A stretch of 64,000 nucleotides of DNA, from the NCBI GenBank assembly GCA_902800625.1, contig CADCFG010000012.1, forward strand, positions 25,834 to 89,833. Reading direction: 5' to 3'. The stretch's first letter is position 1. Every line of letters begins with the position of its first letter. A model generated the notes under the pieces. The model made no database searches, was not told the DNA's origin, and saw only the letters and a program-made list of their open reading frames with translations. Source of the DNA: an uncultured Eubacteriales bacterium. Its GTDB lineage: Bacteria > Bacillota > Clostridia > Christensenellales > Aristaeellaceae. The translations under genes and the position numbers were made by a program. This document shows positions 49,270 through 62,620 of this stretch, piece after piece.

Positions 49270-49298
49270 ATTATACCACAATAGCCTGCGCTTGCCTA
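49270..49298 (-). promoter_or_regulatory. Promoter upstream of yicC
   Basis: Minus-strand TAGGCA (49293-49298), 17-bp spacer, TATAAT (49270-49275), about 50 bp before the yicC start. The -35 is partial. Confidence 0.5.
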
Positions 49299-49383
49299 TG
49301 GGGTAGCGGAAAATTAAACCTAAAATTCCGGAATTGACCCCGTTTCCAGACCAGGTCAGGGATTATTGAAGCCAGCACCGAGC

Positions 49384-53831
<4,448 letters not shown>

Positions 53832-54134
53832 TTAATCGGCGTCCTTTTTGTCCAGGCTCTCCAGCACCTTCTGATAGCCGCCCGCGCCATAGTTCAGCGC
53901 CCGGTTCACGCGGCCGATCGTGGCGGTGGAGACGCCGGTCTTTTCCACGATTTCGGTGTAGGTCGCCTGGCTCTTCAAAAGCTGGGCCACCTCCAGCCGC
54001 TGGGACAGGTCCTGAATCTCCCGGATGGTAAACAGATCCTCAAACAGGCGGTAGCAGTCCTCCACATTTTCCAAGGCCAGGAACGCCTTGGCCAGGTTGT
54101 CGGTCTGCTTGCTTTGCAGTCTGGATGAAAACAT
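53832..54134 (-). CDS. YerC/YecD-type TrpR-related protein
   Basis: 100 residues: LAKAFLALENVEDCYRLFED, LTIREIQDLSQRLEVAQLLK and the helix-turn-helix TYTEIVEKTGVSTATIGRVN. The pattern matches the YerC/YecD family of TrpR-like DNA-binding proteins. The pcrA ATG directly follows its TAA stop. In Bacillus yerC is near pcrA-ligA, so the association is old. Confidence 0.9.
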   Translation of the reverse strand: MFSSRLQSKQTDNLAKAFLALENVEDCYRLFEDLFTIREIQDLSQRLEVAQLLKSQATYTEIVEKTGVSTATIGRVNRALNYGAGGYQKVLESLDKKDAD

Positions 54135-54185
54135 GCCTCAACCCCCCACATTCGTGTATTGTATTTCTCAGGTACGCGTATTAAT

Positions 54186-54214
54186 AATATACCACACTAA
54201 CGCGCAAACGTCAA
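54186..54214 (-). promoter_or_regulatory. Promoter of yerC-pcrA
   Basis: Minus-strand TTGACG (54209-54214), 17-bp spacer, TATATT (54186-54191). Confidence 0.65.
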
Positions 54215-54249
54215 GCGCCGCGCGCGCTATTCTCGTCTGTTCGCAAAAA

Positions 54250-54567
54250 TCAATAATCCCGGGTCTTCTGGTTGTGCTCGCGCAGCAGGTGCATCAGGCC
54301 CTCCAGCAGCTCCTGGTTGCCCTGTTCAAAGTTCAGCTGGCTGTGCAGCACGGCGTCGGACAGGGAATCCTGCAACAGCACCGAGGGGGAGATGTCCATG
54401 GCGTTGCACAGAGCCACCACCGTCTCCACGCTGGCCTTCTTCTCGCCCCGCTCGATATGGCCGATGAAGGAGCTGGAGACCCCGGTCTTTTCGGCCAGCT
54501 GCTCCTGGGTCAGCCGGTTCAGCACCCGCTGTTGGCGCACCCGCACGCCCAGCTTCTCATAATCCAT
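54250..54567 (-). CDS. XRE-family HTH regulator
   Basis: 105 residues. HTH about 6-66 (VRQQRVLNRLTQEQLAEKTG, VSSSFIGHIERGEKKASVET), then a C-terminal helix (EQGNQELLEGLMHLLREHNQ). It is divergent from the leaderless membrane gene at 54721 with a pair of 15-bp inverted sites between them. Confidence 0.9.
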   Translation of the reverse strand: MDYEKLGVRVRQQRVLNRLTQEQLAEKTGVSSSFIGHIERGEKKASVETVVALCNAMDISPSVLLQDSLSDAVLHSQLNFEQGNQELLEGLMHLLREHNQKTRDY

Positions 54568-54592
54568 GTTATCGTCCTCCCGTGCGTGTTCA

Positions 54593-54663
54593 CTACCAAT
54601 AGTGTAACCTGTTTCGTCCCAAAAATGAATTATCCGGGGATTGTGTTTTTACACCATTGGTAG
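54593..54663. promoter_or_regulatory. Paired inverted operator-like sites
   Basis: CTACCAATAGTGTAA (54593-54607) and the inverted CTACCAATGGTGTAA (54649-54663) match at 14 of 15 positions. The first lies 26 bp before the HTH start; the second is 23 bp before the -35 of the rightward gene. Candidate binding sites of the HTH protein; the gap between them is 41 bp. Confidence 0.65.
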
Positions 54664-54685
54664 CCGAGCAACATCATTCCGGCTA

Positions 54686-54714
54686 TTGCCTTTCCCGCGG
54701 TTTCAGGTTATAAT
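54686..54714 (+). promoter_or_regulatory. Promoter expected to give leaderless mRNA
   Basis: TTGCCT (54686-54691), 17-bp spacer, TATAAT (54709-54714). The usual +1 position is 54721, the A of the ATG; no ribosome binding site is seen upstream. Confidence 0.65.
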
Positions 54715-54720
54715 AACACC

Positions 54721-55083
54721 ATGAAACACAGATGGATCCTGGCCTGGCTTCTTCAGGCCGTCGAGATGTTCCTGGCAGGGCTGCTGGCGTCGCTGGCCGT
54801 GGGCTGGGGCGCGATCCCCGGCGGCATCCTGCTGTGGGGCGGCATGCCCCTGGCGGGGCTGTTTTCCGCCTGCCAGGCCACGCGCCGGGGCCTGAACAAC
54901 TACCTGGCCTGGCTGGCCCCCGCCCCCTGCCTCTACGTCGCCCACCATGCGCTGTGGGGATTCGCGCCGCCGGCCGGTGCTGGGCTTCTGACCGCCTTTT
55001 TGTCCCTGATCGGCGCGGCGGCGGGCCATGTGCTCGTGCAGCGGGGCAAGGCGCTGTGGACCGACAAACGCAAAGGAGCCTGA
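54721..55083 (+). CDS. Small membrane protein, probably leaderless
   Basis: 120 residues with three to four hydrophobic helices (WILAWLLQAVEMFLAGLLAS, GAIPGGILLWGGMPLAGLFS, LLTAFLSLIGAAAGHVL) and a basic C-terminus (RGKALWTDKRKGA). No signature recognised. Two bases separate it from the sigma-like gene. A membrane partner of that protein is a reasonable guess. Confidence 0.7.
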   Translation: MKHRWILAWLLQAVEMFLAGLLASLAVGWGAIPGGILLWGGMPLAGLFSACQATRRGLNNYLAWLAPAPCLYVAHHALWGFAPPAGAGLLTAFLSLIGAAAGHVLVQRGKALWTDKRKGA

Positions 55084-55085
55084 CC

Positions 55086-55787
55086 ATGCAGCAGCAGACC
55101 TCCGAACAGCTCCGGGCCTGGTTCCGGAACGTGGAGCCCATCTATCCCGAGCTGTTCAACGCCGCCCACGCCATGTGCGGCAACTACGACCTGGCGGAGT
55201 ACGCCCTGCGCAGCGCCATCTTGGACGTATGGCTGCAAAACACCTCCGGCGGCATGGGCTTCCGGGAGCGTCTCCGCGGCGCGCTGCGCCAGGAGGCCTT
55301 CGACGCGGCGCTGTCCGAGGACGCCGACCGGGCGGAGTTCACCTGGCCGGGTTACGCCGACGCCAGCGACGATCCCGTGCTCGGCCAGCTGGCCCAGGAG
55401 CGGGTGGAGATCCAGCGCCTGGCGGTGCTGCGCCACGGCTGCGGCCTGCCTGCGAAGGCCATTGCCCGGCTGACCGGCATGGGCCAGAACCAGGTGCGCG
55501 CGGAATTGAGCCGATTTGAAGCCCGCTGCCGCCGGAACCTGTCCGGACAGGACCGCGCCCGCGCCGAGCAGCTGATCGCCCGGCGGCTCAAGCGGCTGCT
55601 GGCCCAGGGCGGCCCCGGCATCCCCCAGCCCTCCCAGGTGTACCGTGCTTTCGAGGCCGAGGCCGACGGCGCGCAAGTCACCGGCCACCGCGTCTCCCGG
55701 GTGGTAGGCCGCGTGCTGATGGCGCTGCTGGCGCTGGCCTGCGCCGCGGCGTTCTGGCTGTTTGCCGTGCTGGTGCAGCCAGTATAA
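55086..55787 (+). CDS. Sigma-region-like protein with C-terminal membrane anchor
   Basis: 233 residues. N-terminal part (AAHAMCGNYDLAEYALRSAI, LDVWLQ) resembles sigma region 2; about 110-150 resembles region 4 helix-turn-helix (LRHGCGLPAKAIARLTGMGQ, NQVRAELSRF). A basic stretch then leads to one transmembrane helix near the C-terminus (LMALLALACAAAFWLFAVLV). AGGAG lies 7 bases before the ATG. A membrane-tethered sigma-like regulator would be unusual; it may have lost polymerase binding. Function not known. Confidence 0.7.
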   Translation: MQQQTSEQLRAWFRNVEPIYPELFNAAHAMCGNYDLAEYALRSAILDVWLQNTSGGMGFRERLRGALRQEAFDAALSEDADRAEFTWPGYADASDDPVLGQLAQERVEIQRLAVLRHGCGLPAKAIARLTGMGQNQVRAELSRFEARCRRNLSGQDRARAEQLIARRLKRLLAQGGPGIPQPSQVYRAFEAEADGAQVTGHRVSRVVGRVLMALLALACAAAFWLFAVLVQPV

Positions 55788-55837
55788 CTATAGGGCGCGC
55801 CCGCGCCCGTTTTGCCACTGGCGATAAAAGACCGAAC

Positions 55838-55865
55838 CGGGGCCGCCCCTTTCGGGGCGGCCCCG
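55838..55865 (+). terminator. Intrinsic terminator
   Basis: CGGGGCCGCCCC (55838-55849) pairs with 55854-55865 (12 bp, loop TTTC), followed by TGTTGTT. Confidence 0.85.
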
Positions 55866-55987
55866 TGTTGTTACAAACGTCAACAGACCGACGGACCGTT
55901 TAGAAAACCCGCCACGCGAGGAAGCACGGCGGCGGCCCAAAGGCCGTCGCCGTGCTCGATTTCAAATCTCTTCAGCTATCGCGCGGG

Positions 55988-58258
55988 TCAGTTCCCGTCG
56001 ACGTATACGTATATGCCGTTGTCCTCGGCGTATTTCAACGCATAGGGATTCTCCCCCTGGATGACCAGTATCAGCTGATCACAGCCCTTGAAGGCGTCGC
56101 TGCCGATTTGACGGACGTCCTTGCCAATGAATACCAGCCGGAGCTCGGCACAATTCTCAAAGGCCCTCGCGCCGATGGCTGTCAATCCCTCAGGCGCCAC
56201 CACCGCCCGAATGCCAGCATCCCCGGCAAAGGCTTCGGGTTCGATCACCGTCAACGCCCGGGGCAGCGTGAATACATCTCCGGCGCCTATATCAGCAGCG
56301 GGGAGCAGCACTTCGCCGCATCGCTCGCAGGCAATGCCGGGATAGCAGTCCGACCGCGGAACGCCGTTCACGGCATAGTGATGGCCCAGCATCGGCAGGG
56401 GCTCAGGCTCCTGGGATACCTCGCCGCAGACGGCGCAGTAGATTTTATCGGTCATCCCGTCGGCGGTGCAGGTGGCGGCGACGCCCTTCAGGGTTTCCCA
56501 ATCGTGGCCCGTTGCCAGGATCTCCTCCGTCTCGCTCTCGTCGCACACGCCGCACACGTGCTTCCGGGCGCCGGGTTCGGTGCAGCCGGGTTCCTCGACG
56601 ATTTCCCAGTCGCCCCAGCTGTGGCCCGTCGCCGGGATCTCCTCCGTCTCGCTCTCGTCGCACACGCCGCACACGTGCTCCCGGGCGCCGGGTTCGGTGC
56701 AGCCGGGTTCATCTACGATTTCCCAGTCGCCCCAGCTGTGCAAATCGGTCGCCGGGATCTCCTCCGTCTCGATTTCCGCACACACGCTGCACACGTGCTC
56801 ACGGGTGCCCGTATCCACGCAGGTGGGCTCTTGCGTAGTCTCCCACTCGCCCCAGGTGTGCACGCCCGTCGCCGGGACCTCTTCCGTCTCCGTCTTGCCG
56901 CAGGTATCGCAGGTGCGCTTGCGGCTGCCCGCATCCACGCAGGTGGGCTCCTCGATGTATGTCCAGCCGCTCCAGGCGTGTATGCTGGGATCGTCGGTAT
57001 AGGTCAGGTCCTCGGCCTTGAACAGGTTGGTGATTTTTATATCAAAGCTGTAGGTGATTGTGGCCTTACCCGTCTCGAAGCAGTAATTGCCAGCGTCATC
57101 CATGTAGGAATAGCCCTTCATAAACAGCTTGTCGGGATAGCCCGAGTATCCGCTGTCGCAGTTGGTCAGGTCCACCAGGTAGTTCACACCGCCCATGTTC
57201 ACCAGGTTCCACATGTGCAGGCCGGAATTGCCGCCGGTGGAATACATGTTGCCCTGGACGCTGATGACGCTGATATCCTCGTCGAACTGGCTCATATCGC
57301 AAAGGTACTGGAAGGCCTTGGAGTAGCCCTCGCAGACCACCTCGGTGTCGGGATCGCCGTCGAACACCCACACCAGCTGCCACGGGTCGCCATAGGGATA
57401 ATCACCCGGCCCGGAGGCGGCGTTGTTGTAGGAGGCGAGATCGCAGATGGCTTCCTTGTAGCTGGTCAGCTTGTCCATGTCGCTCAGGCCGGCGCTGCTT
57501 TCGAGGATCTGCCCCGCGTTCTGGACGGCGGATTGAACGGCGGCCGCCTTGGAGGTATCCATCTCCAGCGTGCCGGTATTGCCGCTGGTGGAATAATCCC
57601 GGGAGACCCAGAACTTGAATTTGGACACTCCCTTGCTGCGATAATTAATGGTGTAGCTCTCGCCATTGAAGGCGTTGTTATAGCGGGTCCATTTGAAGCG
57701 CAGCGTCTTGTCATACCAATACAGGTCATAGGGACAATCCACCAAGAGCGCTGTGAGAACCCGATTGATCCTGTCCTCATTCAGCTCCAGCTTTTCATCG
57801 ACAGCCGCCTGGGCCTCGGCAGTAACCGCTCCGTCTTCATCATAGAAGGACTCCAGTTCAAAATCAGCGGGCGTGTAGCTCGCCTTGTCGTAAATCGCGG
57901 TCAGCGGTATCTCCAGCTCCGTGCTGGAGCGTTCGCCACGGGCCACTTCAGCAATCATCGGTTTGACCGCAAGATAGATATTGTAGTCGATTCCCGTCAG
58001 CCGGCGGCCCGCGACGCTTCCATAGGCGGCCCGGAACATCACCCTGCCCTGTTGATTGACGGCCATGGCGCGGTTGATGAAGCCGGCGGCGGCCGCATCG
58101 CTGTCAAAGCCCAGATCCGGGCAGGCCGCCTGCTCCTCGAATTCCACCCACTGGGGCGTTTCTTCGTCGCCAGCGCCCTCCGTAAGCGCGGCAGGCAGGC
58201 CCGCACACGCCAGAAGCGCCGCCAGCAGCAGCGCGAACATTTGCCTCATTCCACGCAT
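55988..58258 (-). CDS. Exported transglutaminase-like protein with CxxC repeats and BspA-type leucine-rich end
   Basis: 756 residues from an ATG with GGGAGGTG 6-7 bases upstream. After the signal peptide comes an N-terminal region, then a transglutaminase-like core with Cys (about 310, EVVCEGYSKAFQYLC), His (about 348, LHMWNLVNMGG) and Asp (about 363, VDLTNC). Five or six units follow, each H-x-W-x-x-W..PxC..G-x-R..C-x-x-C and similar to those in 12499-14748. The C-terminus has BspA-like repeats (TLPRALTVIEPEAFAGDAGI, EGLTAIGARAFENC). The catalytic triad looks complete; the substrate is unknown. A consensus promoter precedes it. Confidence 0.8.
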   Translation of the reverse strand: MRGMRQMFALLLAALLACAGLPAALTEGAGDEETPQWVEFEEQAACPDLGFDSDAAAAGFINRAMAVNQQGRVMFRAAYGSVAGRRLTGIDYNIYLAVKPMIAEVARGERSSTELEIPLTAIYDKASYTPADFELESFYDEDGAVTAEAQAAVDEKLELNEDRINRVLTALLVDCPYDLYWYDKTLRFKWTRYNNAFNGESYTINYRSKGVSKFKFWVSRDYSTSGNTGTLEMDTSKAAAVQSAVQNAGQILESSAGLSDMDKLTSYKEAICDLASYNNAASGPGDYPYGDPWQLVWVFDGDPDTEVVCEGYSKAFQYLCDMSQFDEDISVISVQGNMYSTGGNSGLHMWNLVNMGGVNYLVDLTNCDSGYSGYPDKLFMKGYSYMDDAGNYCFETGKATITYSFDIKITNLFKAEDLTYTDDPSIHAWSGWTYIEEPTCVDAGSRKRTCDTCGKTETEEVPATGVHTWGEWETTQEPTCVDTGTREHVCSVCAEIETEEIPATDLHSWGDWEIVDEPGCTEPGAREHVCGVCDESETEEIPATGHSWGDWEIVEEPGCTEPGARKHVCGVCDESETEEILATGHDWETLKGVAATCTADGMTDKIYCAVCGEVSQEPEPLPMLGHHYAVNGVPRSDCYPGIACERCGEVLLPAADIGAGDVFTLPRALTVIEPEAFAGDAGIRAVVAPEGLTAIGARAFENCAELRLVFIGKDVRQIGSDAFKGCDQLILVIQGENPYALKYAEDNGIYVYVDGN

Positions 58259-58280
58259 AGAGCCCACCTCCCTTGATTAC

Positions 58281-58309
58281 ATTATAACGGCAAAAAATAA
58301 TCATGTCAA
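58281..58309 (-). promoter_or_regulatory. Consensus sigma-A promoter of the transglutaminase-like gene
   Basis: Minus-strand TTGACA (58304-58309), exactly 17 bp, TATAAT (58281-58286). Both boxes are perfect; 20 or so bases separate the -10 from the start codon region. Confidence 0.85.
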
Positions 58310-58466
58310 AAGAAAATGATGCCGCAGCCCTCGCGGCGCGTCCATTCGCGGCATTCCCGTGCGCGCGAGGCCGAAACCGCGCCCGCCCGGCAGCGGGTCC
58401 AGGCCCGTAAATAATTATCCCTGAAATGGATGGTGATGTCAAGTGAACAATTCCGGGCGAAACAAA

Positions 58467-58488
58467 AGCCTTCCCCGAGGGGAAGGCT
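58467..58488 (-). terminator. Terminator of the membrane protein/HTH pair
   Basis: AGCCTTCCCC / GGGGAAGGCT (10 bp) on the minus strand is followed by TTTTGTTT. Confidence 0.75.
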
Positions 58489-58498
58489 GACAGGCTGA

Positions 58499-58693
58499 TT
58501 ATTCCTCCCAGAACAGCTCGTCCAGCGTCCTGTCCAGCGCCCGGCAGATGGCGATGCACAGCCTGATCGTCGGGTTGTAGTCGCCCTTTTCGATGGCGTT
58601 GATGGTCTGGCGGGACACGCCCACCGCGTCGGCCAGCTGCTGCTGGGACATGTCCTTTCCGGCGCGGGCGGCCTTCAATTTCAGGTTCTTCAT
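58499..58693 (-). CDS. Short XRE-family HTH regulator
   Basis: 64 residues from MKNLKLKAARAGKDMSQQQL with GGAGG 6 bases upstream. HTH: ADAVGVSRQTINAIEKGDYN, ending RALDRTLDELFWEE. It follows a membrane protein gene with only 1 base between them, a frequent pair in Bacillota. Target is probably its own operon. Confidence 0.92.
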   Translation of the reverse strand: MKNLKLKAARAGKDMSQQQLADAVGVSRQTINAIEKGDYNPTIRLCIAICRALDRTLDELFWEE

Positions 58694-58694
58694 G

Positions 58695-59216
58695 TCAATC
58701 CTCCACAGCGCGCCGGTCCATGGCCCGCTTGACGACGACGCAGACCAGCACCACCACAAACAGCGCGCCCACAAACAGGTTCATGTTGTCGTACAGCCGC
58801 TCGGCGATGGTCTCGCCCCGGAACAGTCTGCCTATGCCAATTGCGATGTTCAAAAGGCTGACGGCGCTGATGATGATGAGCCAGGTGCGCGGGCTCTCCG
58901 AAGCCTTGAAGTAGGCGTCGTGGAAGATGGCGCTGGCCACGAACACCGCGATGGACAGCAGAGCGCCGATCATCACCGAAATGCCCTCCATGAAGAAGGG
59001 GATCTCCATGGAGCGAAGGACCATCCAGACGGCCAGGTAGACCAGCAGCACCGCGTAGGCCGTGGTGAACGCCTTGCCCCGGGCGATCTGCTGGCGCTCG
59101 TCGTACTCGCCCTTGCCGATTGCGCCCTTCTTCTTTGCCATCTTTGCCAGCACGGTGCAGACGATCGCCACGACCAGTATGCCCGTCACAAAACCCAGTG
59201 CCATTGCCGTATTCAT
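58695..59216 (-). CDS. Multispan membrane protein paired with an HTH regulator
   Basis: 173 residues. Four to five transmembrane helices (MALGFVTGILVVAIVCTVLA, TTAYAVLLVYLAVWMVL, GISVMIGALLSIAVFVASAI, WLIIISAVSLLNIAIGIG, FVGALFVVVLVCVVVK). The cytoplasmic loop YDERQQIARGKAF resembles the DERQ motif of DUF2178/DUF3796-type proteins. GGAGGAAA lies 7-8 bases before the ATG. Function unknown. Confidence 0.75.
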   Translation of the reverse strand: MNTAMALGFVTGILVVAIVCTVLAKMAKKKGAIGKGEYDERQQIARGKAFTTAYAVLLVYLAVWMVLRSMEIPFFMEGISVMIGALLSIAVFVASAIFHDAYFKASESPRTWLIIISAVSLLNIAIGIGRLFRGETIAERLYDNMNLFVGALFVVVLVCVVVKRAMDRRAVED

Positions 59217-59277
59217 AGTGTTTCCTCCTCTGATGTCATGCCCGCGCTTTGTGGGCGGTTTTCCTGTTGACAAGAGG

Positions 59278-59306
59278 AGTATAGCACGCTCCGGACAAAA
59301 TGTCAA
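59278..59306 (-). promoter_or_regulatory. Promoter of the membrane protein/HTH operon
   Basis: Minus-strand TTGACA (59301-59306), 17 bp, TATACT (59278-59283), 60 bp before the start at 59216. Confidence 0.8.
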
Positions 59307-59349
59307 GTATATTTTACTAATTATCCAAAATATTTTTTATTGTGTCGTG

Positions 59350-59380
59350 AAAAGGCGGCCCGCTCGATGAGCGGGCCGCC
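59350..59380 (-). terminator. Intrinsic terminator of guaB
   Basis: GGCGGCCCGCTC (59354-59365) pairs with 59369-59380 (12 bp, 3-nt loop). On the minus strand it is followed by TTTTC, just after the guaB stop. Confidence 0.88.
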
Positions 59381-59391
59381 ATGGTTGTGCA

Positions 59392-60894
<1,503 letters not shown>

Positions 60895-60906
60895 TTATTG
60901 TTCGAC

Positions 60907-60935
60907 ATTATAACAGGCCATCGACAAGTTCAATA
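60907..60935 (-). promoter_or_regulatory. Promoter of guaB
   Basis: Minus-strand TATTGA (60930-60935), 17 bp, TATAAT (60907-60912). The -10 is perfect, the -35 weak. Confidence 0.5.
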
Positions 60936-60975
60936 GGGAATTCCCGTTAAAATTTCGCGAGGTGCGCAAAAGAAT

Positions 60976-61000
60976 TGGGAGCGGCCGTTGGTCGCTCCCA
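60976..61000 (-). terminator. Terminator of the aminotransferase gene
   Basis: TGGGAGCG (60976-60983) pairs with 60993-61000; on the minus strand it is followed by ATTCTTTTG. Confidence 0.65.
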
Positions 61001-61010
61001 TAAATGCCCT

Positions 61011-62300
61011 TTATTGCATGTCCGCCAGCAGCTTCTTGGCGCTGGAGATGCGCACGCTCAGCGTGAAGATGTCCACCGCGTTCTGAAGGTCCGCCAGGCT
61101 CGGGAAGGAAGGCGCGATGCGGATGTTGGTGTCGTTGGGGTCCTTGCCGTAGGGCCAGGTGGCCCCGGCGGGGGTCATCACCACACCCGCCTTCTTGCAG
61201 CGGGCCACGATGTCCTTGGCGCAGCCGGGCAGGGAGTCAAACAAGATGAAGTAGCCGCCCAGGGGCTCGGTCCAGGTGCCGATGCCCAGGCCGCCCAGGT
61301 CCCGCTCCAGCGTGCGCTCCACGGCCTCGAACTTGGGCCGGAGGATGTCGGCGTGCTTGCGCATATGCTCCACCATGCCGTGGATGTCCCCGAAGAAACG
61401 CACGTGGCGCAGCTGGTTCACCTTGTCGTGTCCGATGGTCTGGCGGCGCATGTGCTGGATGAAGTCCTCCATGTTGTTGGGGCTGGTGGCCAGCGCGGCG
61501 ATGCCGCTGCCGGGGAAGGTGATCTTCGAGGTGGAGGCGAACTTGTACACCAGGTCCGGGTTTCCGGCCCGCTTGCACTCCGCCAGGATCTCGATCAGGT
61601 AGTCCTGCCGGTCGTCGTACAGGTGGTGCATGCCGTAGGCGTTGTCCCAGAAGATGCGGAAGTCCGGCGCGGCGGGCTCCAGCCGGGCGAAGCGGCGCAC
61701 GGTCTCGTCGGAATAGGAGATGCCCTGGGGATTGGAATACTTCGGCACGCACCAGATGCCCTTGATGGCCTCGTCCTCGGCCACCAGCTTCTCCACCAGG
61801 TCCATGTCCGGGCCGGTGGGCGTCATGGGCACGGGGATCATCTGGATGCCGAAGTACTCGGTGATGGCGAAGTGGCGGTCATAGCCGGGCACCGGGCACA
61901 GGAACTTCACCTCGTCCAGCTTGCACCAGGGGGTGTTGCCCATCACGCCGTGGGTCCAGCAGCGGCTGACGGTGTCGAACATCACGTTCAGCGAGGAATT
62001 GCCATAGATCACGATGTCCTTGGGATTGTTCTCCATCATGTCGCCCAGCAGCTCCCGGGCCTCCTCGATGCCGGTCAGCTGGCCGTAGTTGCGGCTGTCG
62101 GTACCATCCTCGCAGGTCAGATCCGAGGTGGAATCCAGCACGTCCATCATCTTCATGGACAGGTCCAGCTGGTCCTGGCAGGGCGCGCCGCGGCTCATGT
62201 TCAGGGACATGCCCAGCGCCTGCTTGCGCCGGTACTCCTCCTTGAGCCTGTTCAGTTCCTCGGTCAGCTCCTCGCGGGTCATGTCAATATAGGGCTTCAT
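61011..62300 (-). CDS. Class I/II-fold aminotransferase, aspartate aminotransferase subgroup Ic-like
   Basis: 429 residues from MKPYIDMTREELTEELNRLK with AAAGGAG upstream. PLP-fold features: RGAPCQDQLDLSM, DSRNYGQLTGIEEARELLGD, DNAYGMHHLYDD and FASTSKITFPGSGIAAL, in which the Lys of STSK would hold PLP. The pattern fits the subgroup Ic (MocR-like C-terminal relatives) aspartate aminotransferases. The exact amino acid is inferred only. Confidence 0.85.
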   Translation of the reverse strand: MKPYIDMTREELTEELNRLKEEYRRKQALGMSLNMSRGAPCQDQLDLSMKMMDVLDSTSDLTCEDGTDSRNYGQLTGIEEARELLGDMMENNPKDIVIYGNSSLNVMFDTVSRCWTHGVMGNTPWCKLDEVKFLCPVPGYDRHFAITEYFGIQMIPVPMTPTGPDMDLVEKLVAEDEAIKGIWCVPKYSNPQGISYSDETVRRFARLEPAAPDFRIFWDNAYGMHHLYDDRQDYLIEILAECKRAGNPDLVYKFASTSKITFPGSGIAALATSPNNMEDFIQHMRRQTIGHDKVNQLRHVRFFGDIHGMVEHMRKHADILRPKFEAVERTLERDLGGLGIGTWTEPLGGYFILFDSLPGCAKDIVARCKKAGVVMTPAGATWPYGKDPNDTNIRIAPSFPSLADLQNAVDIFTLSVRISSAKKLLADMQ

Positions 62301-62478
62301 GGCGGCTTCTCCTTTCAATTTTGCAGGAATCGCAGCATTTTGATTCATTCATTGCCAGTTTTTGCGTCATAATAAATGGATGTTACAAAAAATGTGAATC
62401 ACAAAACCGGACATCCTGCAATTACGTTACCACAACCCGCCGTAAATTGCAAGGCCCTTTATGTGTTTTTTGTGCTAA

Positions 62479-62508
62479 CGCAAAAAAGGGCGGGTTCCCC
62501 CGCCCTTT
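62479..62508 (-). terminator. Intrinsic terminator of recF
   Basis: AAAGGGCGGG (62485-62494) pairs with 62499-62508 (loop TTCC); on the minus strand it is followed by six T residues and GCG. It lies about 110 bp after the recF stop. The stretch 62301-62620 holds nothing else that I can identify. Confidence 0.85.
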
Positions 62509-62620
62509 CTATCAGGACTTCCTTCTTGATGGCGCTGCCACGATTCCCCAGGCATGATGGATCGGCTCCGCAGCCGCCGTGATTTCGCCGCCGAGGCGTG
62601 AAAACGCTGCTGTTCCAATC

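Noticed and set aside
56500..56960. Repeats with regular spacing that could look like a CRISPR array
   Set aside because: They are in-frame codons for the CxxC units of the transglutaminase-like protein, spaced about 120 bp, with no unique spacers of array type.
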